A stretch of DNA of 16,451 bases from an uncultured Oscillibacter sp. (GCA_946183715.1 CAMHDB010000009.1:1-16451); one strand, 5' to 3'. Shown: positions 1 to 7,438, counted from the first letter of the stretch. Numbers and translations are program-made. Notes: generated from the sequence alone by a model not told the origin.

Positions 1-1
1 T

Positions 2-691
2 ATCGTCACGCACTCCACGACCAAGTACATGGACGGGCACGGCGTCGCGGTGGGCGGGGCCATCGTCGACGCGGGCCGCTTCGACTGGTTGGCCCACGCC
101 GACAAGTTCCCCGGCCTCTGTACCCCCGACGAGAGCTACCACGGCATCACCTACGCCGAGAAATTCGGGCAGGGCGGCGCGTTCATCACGAAATGCACCG
201 CGCAACTTATGCGCGACTTCGGCTCCACGCCCTCCCCGCAAAGCGCGTTTTACCTGAATCTGGGCCTTGAAAGCCTCCATCTTCGTATGCCCCGGCACTG
301 CGAAAACGGACAGGCCGTCGCGGAGTTCCTGACCACGCGCCCGGAAGTCGTGGCCGTCCACTACTGCAGCCTCCCCTCCGACCCGTACTACGAACTGGGC
401 CGGAAGTACCTCCCGAACGGCTCCTGCGGCGTGGTGTCGTTCGAATTGAAGGGCGGGCGCGCCGCCGCCGAAACCTTTATGCGTTCCCTGAAACTCGCGG
501 CCATTGAGACGCACGTCGCCGACGCCGTGACCTGCTGTCTGAACCCCGCCACGTCCACGCACCGGCAGTTGAGCGACGAACAGCTCGCCGCCGCCGGTGT
601 CCCCGCCGGACTGGTTCGCATGAGCTGCGGACTGGAAAGCAAAGAGGACTTAATCGCCGACATCGCACAGGCTCTGGACGCCGTCCGCTGA
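2..691 (+). CDS. metY: O-acetylhomoserine aminocarboxypropyltransferase (sulfhydrylase), 3' part
   Basis: PLP-dependent Cys/Met-metabolism enzyme that makes homocysteine (or methionine) from O-acetylhomoserine and sulfide (or methanethiol) in the cytoplasm. The gene is cut by the window start: 229 residues remain of the usual 425-430, so the N-terminal half and start codon are missing. The visible part opens inside the PLP-lysine motif HSTTKYMDGHG, the Schiff-base lysine being the codon at 23-25. It continues with the family's GLESLHLRMPRHCEN helix and the C-terminal THRQLSDEQLAAAGV...GLESKEDLIADIAQAL segment that places substrate-binding Ser/Arg residues. metA follows 108 bases downstream on the same strand and makes the substrate, so the two form one pathway unit. 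Cystathionine gamma-synthase is the main alternative within the fold; the acetyl-type metA next door favours the sulfhydrylase. Confidence 0.9.
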   Translation: MVTHSTTKYMDGHGVAVGGAIVDAGRFDWLAHADKFPGLCTPDESYHGITYAEKFGQGGAFITKCTAQLMRDFGSTPSPQSAFYLNLGLESLHLRMPRHCENGQAVAEFLTTRPEVVAVHYCSLPSDPYYELGRKYLPNGSCGVVSFELKGGRAAAETFMRSLKLAAIETHVADAVTCCLNPATSTHRQLSDEQLAAAGVPAGLVRMSCGLESKEDLIADIAQALDAVR

Positions 692-704
692 GACAACCCC
701 CGCC

Positions 705-737
705 GCGCCGGACAGTGATTCCGCTGTCCGGCGCTTT
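705..737 (+). terminator. Rho-independent terminator-like hairpin between metY and metA
   Basis: A perfect 11-bp stem, GCGCCGGACAG (705-715) with CTGTCCGGCGC (724-734), closes an 8-base loop and is followed by only three T residues. The strong stem with a weak U-tract suggests partial termination, so metA could be read through from metY at a lower level. I saw no convincing promoter between the hairpin and metA. Confidence 0.6.
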
Positions 738-785
738 GCGTCGCCCCGCGACAGACAGCCTTCCAACAATATGGAATGACCAAGC

Positions 786-792
786 AAGGAAG
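786..792 (+). promoter_or_regulatory. Ribosome binding site that fixes the metA start
   Basis: AAGGAAG lies 7 bases before the ATG at 800. The earlier in-frame ATG at 776 has no purine-rich site in front of it, and starting there would add eight residues before the family's usual MPI(K/R)IP beginning. Confidence 0.75.
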
Positions 793-799
793 TGACGAT

Positions 800-1747
800 A
801 TGCCCATCAAGATTCCCAACCGCCTCCCGGCGACCGCTACGCTTACCGCCGAAAACATCTTCGTCATGACGGAGACCCGCGCCGTCAAACAGGATATCCG
901 CCCCCTGCAAATCCTCCTCCTCAACCTCATGCCGACCAAAATCGAGACCGAAACCCAACTCGCCCGCGTGCTGGGCAATACGCCCCTGCAAATCGAACTC
1001 GAACTCATCGCGCCGTCCGGGCACACCGTCAAGAATACGGCTCAATCGCATATGCTGGCCTTCTACCGCACCTTCGCCGACGTGCGCGAGCGCGACTTCG
1101 ACGGCCTCATTATTACGGGCGCGCCCGTCGAGCTCATGCCCTTCGAGGAAGTCGACTACTGGCCCGAACTCTGCGACATCATGGAGTGGAGCAAGACCCA
1201 CGTACACTCTACGCTGCATATCTGCTGGGGGGCGCAGGCCGCCCTCTACTACCACTACGGCATACAAAAGCGCGTGCTCGACCGGAAACTCTTCGGCGTC
1301 TTCACGCACCGCGTCGAGGACAAGAATTTCATCCTGTTCCGGGGCTTCGACGACGTGTTTCAAGTCCCCCATTCGCGCAATACGACCGTAGACCGCGCCG
1401 ACATCGAGGCCGTACCCGAGTTGAAAATTCTGGCGGCGTCGCCGGAGGCGGGCGTGTACGCCGTCAAGACTGACCAAGGGCGGCAAGTCTTTCTCATGGG
1501 CCACGCCGAGTACGACCGCGACACCCTCAAAAATGAGTACCTGCGCGACCTGCGCGCCGGGCTTGATATCCAAGTACCCGCGAACTATTTCCCCGGCGAC
1601 GACCCCGCCCGCGAACCCCTCGTGACGTGGCGGAGCTGTGCCCATCTCCTGTACGCAAACTGGCTCAATTACTGCGTCTACCAGACTGTGCCCTATGACC
1701 TCGCCGACATCCGCCGCGGTATCCGTACCCGTGACAACATGGAGTGA
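800..1747 (+). CDS. metA: Homoserine O-acetyltransferase, MetA family
   Basis: Acylates L-homoserine, the first committed step of methionine synthesis, in the cytoplasm; 315 residues. Counting from ATG 800, the nucleophile is Cys142 (HICWGAQAAL) and His235/Glu237 lie in GHAEYDR, the same numbers as the catalytic residues of the E. coli enzyme, which supports this start. Residue 111 is Glu (GAPVELMPFEEVDYW). In characterised MetA proteins Glu at 111 goes with acetyl-CoA and Gly with succinyl-CoA, so this should be an acetyltransferase despite the common name homoserine O-succinyltransferase. That fits the O-acetylhomoserine sulfhydrylase just upstream. The protein is full length and no key residue is missing. 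A SAM-dependent leader, if any, would lie before metY and outside the window. Confidence 0.95.
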   Translation: MPIKIPNRLPATATLTAENIFVMTETRAVKQDIRPLQILLLNLMPTKIETETQLARVLGNTPLQIELELIAPSGHTVKNTAQSHMLAFYRTFADVRERDFDGLIITGAPVELMPFEEVDYWPELCDIMEWSKTHVHSTLHICWGAQAALYYHYGIQKRVLDRKLFGVFTHRVEDKNFILFRGFDDVFQVPHSRNTTVDRADIEAVPELKILAASPEAGVYAVKTDQGRQVFLMGHAEYDRDTLKNEYLRDLRAGLDIQVPANYFPGDDPAREPLVTWRSCAHLLYANWLNYCVYQTVPYDLADIRRGIRTRDNME

Positions 1748-1768
1748 GCGAATCCCGCGAAAAATTCC

Positions 1769-1797
1769 TTGACAAGCGCCGCCAAGTCTGCTATACT
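1769..1797 (+). promoter_or_regulatory. Consensus sigma-70-type promoter of the tRNA-Gly gene
   Basis: A perfect -35 TTGACA (1769-1774) and a near-perfect -10 TATACT (1792-1797) are separated by 17 bases. The expected start near 1804 is only a few bases before the tRNA at 1810. The promoter begins 21 bases after the metA stop. Confidence 0.88.
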
Positions 1798-1809
1798 ACG
1801 CCTGTTCGC

Positions 1810-1885
1810 GCGGGCATAGCTCATCTGGTAGAGCGCCACCTTGCCAAGGTGGAGGTAGCGAGTTCGAGCCTCGTTGCCCGCTCCA
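1810..1885 (+). tRNA. tRNA-Gly (anticodon GCC)
   Basis: A full cloverleaf can be drawn. The acceptor stem is GCGGGCA (1810-1816) with TGCCCGC (1875-1881). The D stem is GCTC (1819-1822) with GAGC (1831-1834). The anticodon stem CCACC/GGTGG (1836-1840/1848-1852) holds the loop TTGCCAA with anticodon GCC at 1843-1845. The T arm has the loop TTCGAGC (1863-1869). Discriminator U and an encoded CCA (1883-1885) complete the 76-base gene. It reads GGC and GGU glycine codons, GGC being the commoner in this window. It is a single tRNA with its own promoter and terminator and appears intact. Confidence 0.96.
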
Positions 1886-1896
1886 ATACGTCTGAA

Positions 1897-1928
1897 GGCG
1901 GCTCCCGTACACGGGGCCGCCTCGTTTT
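1897..1928 (+). terminator. Rho-independent terminator of the tRNA-Gly gene
   Basis: The stem GGCGGCTCC (1897-1905) pairs with GGGGCCGCC (1913-1921), nine base pairs including one G-T, around a 7-base loop, and is followed by TCGTTTT. It starts 12 bases after the tRNA CCA. A second perfect 7-bp hairpin with a 4-base loop follows at 1930-1947 but has no T-tract on either strand. Confidence 0.75.
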
Positions 1929-1973
1929 GCTCCCGTATCAACGGGAGGCCATTCCCGGCCCCATGGCGACATT

Positions 1974-2915
1974 TTACGGGATTTCGAGATGTACGGACTT
2001 GTGAAAGACAGGTTCGACCAGTCCGGGGAGGCTTACGGCGTCGGTAAAGAGTATGCTATCGGAGAACTCCCGCAACAGCGCGACAATGTACGGGTGGGGG
2101 CGTTCGTCGGGGCGTCCGCCCGCCACGGAGACTACGATTGTTTTCGGCTGAACCTGTGAAAGGAATTTCCGGTTGACGGACGACAGCGACGCGTGGTGGG
2201 GTAATTTCAGGATATCACAGGGGGCGGTCGTGTCGCGGTCCCAGAGCATGCCGTACAGGTCGCCGCCGAGTACGATTTGCTTGCCGTGGTAGTAGAGGCG
2301 CTGTCGCAGACTGCTGGCGTTCATGAACTTCCCCCAGCGCATGAGGGCGTAGCGGTCGCGCGCGCCGTGGAAAGCGTCGTCGAAAATGCGCTTCTGGCTT
2401 TGATAGAGCCCCGCTTCCGAACAGTAGACTTCCATTGACAAATCGTCGGTGAGCCGGAAGAACTCCGAGCGCGTCCCGGGGATTTCGACGAGTTCCCGTA
2501 CTTTCCCGGGGTGGGTACGCAGGGCGCTTGCGTAGAAGTTCATACAGCGGAGGACGTTCCGGGCGGTGGAATTGAGGCCGTTGTCGCCGTCGGGCTGGAG
2601 GTCGCCGAAGCCGTCCGGGGGGACGTAGGTTGTCACGAGTCGGCGCACGTCTACGGCGTCGAGTACGCGCCCCAAGCCGCCGACGTGGTCGCGGTGGAAG
2701 TGCGTCAACAGGAGCACGTCCAGCCGCGACACGCCCGCCTCGCGCAGGAAGTCGCCCGCGAAGATACGCTGTGAACGCGGGTCGAGTTCGCCGGGGTGGT
2801 CGTCGCGTTGCAGGGCGTCGTGCCCGCAGTCGACGAGCATGGAGAACCCCGCGTCGGTCTCCCTGACCAGTATCGCGTCCCCGTTGCCCACGTTGATGAA
2901 GTCGAGTACCAGCAT
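1974..2915 (-). CDS. Stand-alone MBL-fold hydrolase resembling the ComEC C-terminal domain
   Basis: A 313-residue metallo-beta-lactamase-fold protein with no signal peptide or membrane segment, hence probably cytoplasmic. The metal-binding motif THFHRDH is at residues 71-77 (His72, His74, Asp76, His77). A further metal ligand region LGGDLYG (Asp219) and KLPHHAS (His240/241) follow, then an HPH-like ERPHPY near 272. This order is typical of the hydrolase domain of the ComEC/Rec2 DNA-uptake channel and of its free-standing relatives, but the channel domain is absent and the substrate unknown; nuclease or phosphodiesterase activity is possible. The ATG at 2915 has a GGGAGGGG ribosome site just upstream. 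It runs divergently from the flavoprotein at 3105 under its own strong promoter, apparently as a single-gene transcript. Confidence 0.88.
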   Translation of the reverse strand: MLVLDFINVGNGDAILVRETDAGFSMLVDCGHDALQRDDHPGELDPRSQRIFAGDFLREAGVSRLDVLLLTHFHRDHVGGLGRVLDAVDVRRLVTTYVPPDGFGDLQPDGDNGLNSTARNVLRCMNFYASALRTHPGKVRELVEIPGTRSEFFRLTDDLSMEVYCSEAGLYQSQKRIFDDAFHGARDRYALMRWGKFMNASSLRQRLYYHGKQIVLGGDLYGMLWDRDTTAPCDILKLPHHASLSSVNRKFLSQVQPKTIVVSVAGGRPDERPHPYIVALLREFSDSILFTDAVSLPGLVEPVFHKSVHLEIP

Positions 2916-2944
2916 ACGCGCCCCTCCCGTGCTTTGTTGGAATC

Positions 2945-2972
2945 ATTATACGTCCCCGGCGCGGAAAGTCAA
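2945..2972 (-). promoter_or_regulatory. Promoter of the MBL-fold hydrolase gene
   Basis: On the minus strand, -35 TTGACT (2972-2967) and a perfect -10 TATAAT (2950-2945) are 16 bases apart, giving a short leader before the ATG at 2915. Confidence 0.8.
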
Positions 2973-3044
2973 TCCGTTTTCCGGCAAACTCTCCCCGCCG
3001 TGCCGGCAGGGACAAAATAGCGCGCCTTGCTATGATACTGACAC

Positions 3045-3074
3045 TTTACAACGGCTTTCGCGGTGTGCTATAAT
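3045..3074 (+). promoter_or_regulatory. Promoter of the FMN/FAD flavoprotein gene
   Basis: -35 TTTACA (3045-3050), 18-base spacer, perfect -10 TATAAT (3069-3074). The start is expected near 3081, leaving a leader of about 24 bases. No operator-like inverted repeat was obvious around it. Confidence 0.8.
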
Positions 3075-3091
3075 CCGCTTACATACTGAAA

Positions 3092-3097
3092 AGGAGG
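3092..3097 (+). promoter_or_regulatory. Ribosome binding site that fixes the flavoprotein start
   Basis: A perfect AGGAGG sits 7 bases before ATG 3105 but only 1 base before an in-frame GTG at 3099. The ATG is therefore the start and the GTG reading two codons longer is unlikely. Confidence 0.85.
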
Positions 3098-3104
3098 CGT
3101 GCTC

Positions 3105-5243
3105 ATGAAAGACGCAATCACAAAGGCGGACTTCTTCCGCGGCCTGATTGCCGCCGTCGCGGCGTTCGCGATTCTGCTGGGACTGGAGGCTGTCGAACGC
3201 GGTCTCCCCGAGCGGACGGACGCGGCGGCGGAGGCGCTGAGCGTAAGCGCGGATATTGAGGGCGAGTACCAGCCCGGGACGTATTCGGCGAGCGCGAACG
3301 GATTCGGAGGGCCCGTAGAAGTTACGCTGACGGTTGGCGAGAACGGCGGCATTACCGACGCCGACATCGTCGGCGAGGGCGAGACCCCCGACGTGGGCGG
3401 GGCCGCGATTCCACAACTTGCCGCGCAACTGCTTTCCGCGCAGAGCGCGGAGATTGACGGCGTATCCGGCGCGTCGCTGACGACCGGGGCCGTCAAACAG
3501 GCCGCGGCGGACGCGCTGTCGGCGGCGGCGGGGATTGAAGTCCTCTCCGGGCCCAAGGCCGAGGAGGGCAACCTGTTCATTCCGGGCTCGTACATGGCGA
3601 GCGCGAAGGGGTTCGGCGGCGACGTGACGATTGTCGTCAAAGTCTCCGAGAACGCCATCGAGGCCATCGACATCGACGGCGACCACGAGACCGAGAATAT
3701 CGGCTCTTTCGCGGTGAGCATGCTGGGCGAGCGGATACTGGCCGCGCAGAGCCCGAATATCGACGCCCTCACCGGCGCGACGGTCACAAGCGGCGCGATT
3801 CTCCGGGCCCTCAAGGACGCCCTCGCGCAGGCGGGCGCGGATTTGTCGGCGTTCCCGGACGCCCGCGAGCCCGAAATTGACTCCGCAGACAAGCCCGAGG
3901 AGACGCTGGAGGCTGATATCGTCATTGTCGGCGCGGGCGGCGCGGGCATGACGGCGGCTATCAAGGCCACGCAGGCCGGGAAGAACGTCATTCTGCTGGA
4001 GAAAATGCCCTACGCGGGCGGCAATACGACCAAGGCCACGGGCGGCATGAACGCCGCGGAGACCCACTACCAGAAAGAGCAGGGTATCGAGGACACCGTC
4101 GCGCAGTTCATCGAGGACACCATCACGGGCGGGCACAACCTCAATAACCGCGCGCTCGTCGCCGTCATGGCGGAGAACTCCGCCAAGGGAATCGACTGGC
4201 TTGACAGCATCGGCGCGCCGCTGCCGAAGGTCTCGTTCTCCGGCGGCGCGACCAACGCCCGCATTCACTCCCCCGAGGACGGTTCGGGCGTGGGCGCGTA
4301 TCTCGTCACGGCGTTCCTGAAGAAGATGGAAGAGCTCAACGTGAATGTGATGTACGACACCAAGGCCACGGAGTTAATTTACGAGAACGGCGCGGTGACG
4401 GGCGTCATGGCGGAAGGCAAGGCGAACAAGTACGCGATTCACGCCAAGTCGGTCATCCTGACTACGGGCGGGTTCGGAAGCAACGAGGACATGATTGTGC
4501 AGTACAGGCCCGAGCTGAAAGGCACGGTCAAGACGGGTTCCCCGGGCGCGACGGGCGACGGAATCGTTATGGCGGAGGAAGTCGGCGCGGCCCTCGTGGA
4601 CATCGAACAAATCCAGCTGCACCCGACGGTCGAGCAGAGTACGAGCATGCTGATTACCGAGGGCGTGCGCGGAGACGGCGCGATTCTCGTCAACCAGAGC
4701 GGCAAGCGGTTCATCAACGAACTTCTCACGCGCGACGTAGTCTCCGCCGGGGAACTGGAGCAGGAAGGCGGTTACGCCTATATCATCTTTGACCAGAAAC
4801 TCCGGGAGGGCCTGAAGGCCACCGAGAAGTATATCTCCATCGGGATTACGACGCAGGCCGACACCGTGGAGGAGCTCGCCGAAAAGCTGGGAATCGACCC
4901 GGCGACGCTCGCCGAGACGGTGACGACGTGGAACCAGTACGTAGCCGACAAGAACGACCCCGATTTCGGGCGCGATACCGGCATGGAAGCCGACCTCAGT
5001 CAGGGCCCCTACTACGCCATCAAGATTGCCCCGGGCATACACCACACCATGGGCGGCGTGCAGATTGACACCGACGCGGAAGTCATCAGCACGAGAGGCC
5101 GGGCGATTCCGGGCCTGTTCGCCGCCGGAGAGGTGACGGGCGGCGTACACGGCGGCAACCGTATCGGCGGCACCGCCGTGACGGATATCGTCGTATTCGG
5201 CACGATTGCCAGCGAAAGCGCCGTGGCGTATTGCGACAAATAA
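3105..5243 (+). CDS. Membrane-anchored flavoprotein with two FMN-binding domains and a fumarate-reductase-type FAD domain
   Basis: 712 residues, probably facing the outside of the membrane. A basic start and a hydrophobic stretch at about residues 14-28 act as signal or anchor; there is no lipobox cysteine. Two FMN-binding domains follow (about 58-140 and 160-240), each with an ApbE-type covalent flavinylation motif: DGVSGASLT (118-126) and DALTGATVT (220-228). The FAD domain starts at VIVGAGGAG (273-281). The fumarate-reductase active site is complete by spacing: His506 (QLHPT), Thr518 (ITEG), Arg543 (LTRD), His646/647 (GIHHTMGG) and Arg686 (NRIGG), matching His365, Thr377, Arg402, His504 and Arg544 of Shewanella flavocytochrome c. 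Likely role: a terminal reductase for fumarate or a related 2-enoate, with electrons passing through FMN instead of haem. Substrate and electron donor are inferred. It has its own promoter and terminator. Confidence 0.9.
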   Translation: MKDAITKADFFRGLIAAVAAFAILLGLEAVERGLPERTDAAAEALSVSADIEGEYQPGTYSASANGFGGPVEVTLTVGENGGITDADIVGEGETPDVGGAAIPQLAAQLLSAQSAEIDGVSGASLTTGAVKQAAADALSAAAGIEVLSGPKAEEGNLFIPGSYMASAKGFGGDVTIVVKVSENAIEAIDIDGDHETENIGSFAVSMLGERILAAQSPNIDALTGATVTSGAILRALKDALAQAGADLSAFPDAREPEIDSADKPEETLEADIVIVGAGGAGMTAAIKATQAGKNVILLEKMPYAGGNTTKATGGMNAAETHYQKEQGIEDTVAQFIEDTITGGHNLNNRALVAVMAENSAKGIDWLDSIGAPLPKVSFSGGATNARIHSPEDGSGVGAYLVTAFLKKMEELNVNVMYDTKATELIYENGAVTGVMAEGKANKYAIHAKSVILTTGGFGSNEDMIVQYRPELKGTVKTGSPGATGDGIVMAEEVGAALVDIEQIQLHPTVEQSTSMLITEGVRGDGAILVNQSGKRFINELLTRDVVSAGELEQEGGYAYIIFDQKLREGLKATEKYISIGITTQADTVEELAEKLGIDPATLAETVTTWNQYVADKNDPDFGRDTGMEADLSQGPYYAIKIAPGIHHTMGGVQIDTDAEVISTRGRAIPGLFAAGEVTGGVHGGNRIGGTAVTDIVVFGTIASESAVAYCDK

Positions 5244-5277
5244 GCGTAAGCGGCCCCGACATTCGCCGGGACGCGTT

Positions 5278-5311
5278 AGCCCCCTCCGTCACGGAAGACG
5301 GAGGGGGCTTT
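5278..5311 (+). terminator. Rho-independent terminator of the flavoprotein gene
   Basis: A perfect 12-bp stem, AGCCCCCTCCGT (5278-5289) with ACGGAGGGGGCT (5298-5309), 8-base loop, followed by T-rich TTTCGATTT. It lies 34 bases after the stop and between two convergent genes. On the minus strand it lacks a U-tract, so it mainly serves the plus-strand gene. Confidence 0.85.
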
Positions 5312-5348
5312 CGATTTGTCACGGCGACCGTCGCGGGGAGGCGGACGC

Positions 5349-6044
5349 TTACGGATTGCCGGTCAAGTCGCGGGCGCGGTAGATGAACGTCACAATCTGC
5401 GCGCGGGTACAGCGCTTGTCCGGGGAAAACGTCGTCGCGGTGGTTCCGTTGGTGATTCCATGCGATACCGCCCACGCAACCGCGTTGCGGGCGTCGGCGT
5501 CGTCGGGCACGTCCGTGAACGCGAGCACGGCCTGACTGACCGTCGGCGCGCCCGGCAGTTTCCACAGATACGTCACAGCCTGAAGGCGCGCGCAGTAGGC
5601 GTAGGGGTCGAACGAGGCGTCAATCATGCCCTTTTCGTAGGCCCAGAGCGCCGCCTGATAGTAATAGGCGTTCGTTTTGATGGTGTCCGGGAAGGGGTTC
5701 TCAATGGACGAGGCCGGACTGCCCCAGCCGCGCCACAGGAAGGTTATAATCTGCGCGTGGGTACATATCGCGTAGGGCGAAAAGGTTTTCGCGGTCGTGC
5801 CGTTCGTGATTCCGTTCTCCACCGCGTAGAGAATCCCGGCAAGGAAGGGGCTGTTTTCCGCGACATCCTCGAACGGGTTGACAACCGCGGCGGGTTCGCT
5901 GTCGGGCTCTTCGGCGTCGGGGGTACTGTCGGACGTTTCGTCGGCGTCGGGGGCGGATGCGACAAGGGGCGTGTCGGACGCCGCCAACGCCGCGACGCCC
6001 GTCAGCGACAGGCAGAGCAACAGGGCCAGAACGCGTCTTTTCAT
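5349..6044 (-). CDS. Secreted protein made of three SLH repeats
   Basis: 231 residues. A signal peptide (MKRRVLALLL..., likely cut near ALA-AS around residue 22) and an acidic, Pro/Ser-rich linker (about 24-55) are followed only by three S-layer homology repeats at about 57-104, 117-164 and 176-223. Repeats 1 and 3 carry the clear AVENGITNGTT...TFSP...C(T)(H/R)AQI(I/V)TF pattern; repeat 2 is more divergent. SLH triplets bind secondary cell-wall polymers, often pyruvylated, and usually anchor a larger domain. Here there is none, so the protein may be a wall-binding or spacer protein. The ATG at 6044 has an AAGGAG site 8 bases upstream. The gene begins 40 bases after the AI-2E-family gene ends and is probably co-transcribed with it. 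Confidence 0.88.
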   Translation of the reverse strand: MKRRVLALLLCLSLTGVAALAASDTPLVASAPDADETSDSTPDAEEPDSEPAAVVNPFEDVAENSPFLAGILYAVENGITNGTTAKTFSPYAICTHAQIITFLWRGWGSPASSIENPFPDTIKTNAYYYQAALWAYEKGMIDASFDPYAYCARLQAVTYLWKLPGAPTVSQAVLAFTDVPDDADARNAVAWAVSHGITNGTTATTFSPDKRCTRAQIVTFIYRARDLTGNP

Positions 6045-6084
6045 GGTACAATCTCCTTTACTGCTCCGGGGCGTACTCCGCCCC

Positions 6085-7431
6085 TTATTCGGTTTTGTCG
6101 GGCGTCTCCGATTCCGGCGGGAGCTCCTTCCCGATACGGAATTCCTCTTTCCCGATTCGTATCACGAACGGCTGGTGCGGTTTGAGGTCGCGGAAGGGCT
6201 TGACGGGCTGCGGTTCCCGGTTCACTTTCGCGTAGGCCATTAAATCCGTGGGGAGGTTGTGGTCGGAGAGGCGCTTGTTCACGAGGAAGGCCCCCGCGTA
6301 GCGCAGGCAGGCACAGACCGGTACCCCGAAGAACATCCCCGCCACGCCGAAGAAGCTCCCGCCGACGAGTATGGCGATAATCACCCACAGGCTGGAGAGG
6401 CCCGTCTGGTCGCCGAGGATTTTCGGGCCGATGATGTTGCCGTCCAACTGCTGTAACAGGAGTACGAAAATCGCGAAGTAAAACGCCTGCATGGGGGAGA
6501 CGAGCAGAATCAGGAATCCGCTGGGAATCGCGCCGAGGAACGGCCCGAAGAACGGGATAATGTTCGTCACGCCGATAAAGACGGCAATCAGGGGCGTGTA
6601 GGGGAAATTCATGACGGAACAGCCGACGAAGCACAGGATTCCGATAATCAGGGAATCAAGGAGTTTTCCGCGCACGAATCCGGCAAAAATGCTGTCGATA
6701 CGCCTCGCCGCGCGTAGAACCCAGCGCACGTTCTCCCGGGGGAAGCAGCTGTAGAGAATGCGCCGCGCGCTTGCCGCGCACTGCTCCTTGGTGCCCAGCA
6801 GGTATATCGAGACGATAATCCCGATAAGCAGGTTTTTCAGGAAGGTCATGACGTTTATCATGCCGCGTCCGGCGGCGGCCATGAGGCTCTGCAATTGCGA
6901 GAGCATGTCCGTGACATAGGTCTCAATCTGCGTGTAGATATCGGCCATGCGGTCGCTGAGCCAGACTTCCGTCTCCGGGAAGCGCTCGAAGAGCATGCGA
7001 ATCCAGCCGTTGATAGTATGGTAGTAGGTCTCCAGATTGGACGCCAGTTGTATAATGCTCCGGTAGAGTTCCGGCAGGAGCACCGACAGCAGTAAATAGA
7101 CCAGTATCGACATCAGGAGCCAGACAATCAGGATACTGCATATCCGGGCGCTGGTCGAGGCGAGTTTGCCCTCCTTGCGGGCCTTGCGGAGGGAGTCGAA
7201 GAACAGCCAGCCCTCAAAGAAGTTAATCGCGGGGGCGAGCATATACGACAGGAAGGCGCCGTAGACAATCGGCATGAAGGCCTCGAAGAACTGCGACCAG
7301 AGCCGGGGGAGCTGTTTACTGCCAAAGAAGGTGTCGAAAAAGAGCAGAATGGCGGCTACGGTTCCGAAGATGGCGAGGCCGACTTTGAAATAGACGGAGT
7401 TGTCCTTGTTGTTGGAACTGTTCTGCGGCAC
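6085..7431 (-). CDS. AI-2E family (PerM/YtvI-like) membrane transporter
   Basis: 448 residues with about eight membrane helices in the family's arrangement: helices near both ends and a soluble central stretch (QLASNLETYYHT to MAAAGRG) between the third and fourth. The signatures GVTNIIPFFGPFLGAIP and QQLDGNIIGPKILG lead into the last helices, followed by a charged C-terminal tail of about 60 residues (from SDHNLPTD) longer than in many members. Relatives have been assigned export of autoinducer-2 or Na+/H+ exchange, so the transported substrate cannot be stated. The start is a GTG at 7431-7429, 7 bases after GAGGGG; no ATG lies nearby, and in-frame ATGs further up lie before the promoter's own start point. 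The SLH gene follows as the likely second gene of the transcript. Confidence 0.88.
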   Translation of the reverse strand: MPQNSSNNKDNSVYFKVGLAIFGTVAAILLFFDTFFGSKQLPRLWSQFFEAFMPIVYGAFLSYMLAPAINFFEGWLFFDSLRKARKEGKLASTSARICSILIVWLLMSILVYLLLSVLLPELYRSIIQLASNLETYYHTINGWIRMLFERFPETEVWLSDRMADIYTQIETYVTDMLSQLQSLMAAAGRGMINVMTFLKNLLIGIIVSIYLLGTKEQCAASARRILYSCFPRENVRWVLRAARRIDSIFAGFVRGKLLDSLIIGILCFVGCSVMNFPYTPLIAVFIGVTNIIPFFGPFLGAIPSGFLILLVSPMQAFYFAIFVLLLQQLDGNIIGPKILGDQTGLSSLWVIIAILVGGSFFGVAGMFFGVPVCACLRYAGAFLVNKRLSDHNLPTDLMAYAKVNREPQPVKPFRDLKPHQPFVIRIGKEEFRIGKELPPESETPDKTE

Positions 7432-7438
7432 GTGAAAT

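Noticed and set aside
1930..1947. Perfect 7-bp hairpin (CTCCCGT/ACGGGAG) downstream of the MBL-fold gene on the minus strand
   Set aside because: Considered as a terminator for the MBL gene, but it has no T-run after it on either strand.
1744..2004. Open frame running through the tRNA-Gly gene
   Set aside because: It overlaps the promoter, the tRNA and the terminator, and its translation has no domain character.
3099..3104. GTG start for the flavoprotein two codons earlier than the ATG
   Set aside because: It lies one base after the AGGAGG site, too close for initiation; the ATG at 3105 has ideal spacing.
6068..6084. GGGGCG/CGCCCC hairpin between the AI-2E-family and SLH genes
   Set aside because: Short stem with no U-tract; the two genes are more likely co-transcribed. 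It may be an mRNA processing or stability element, but nothing in the sequence shows that.
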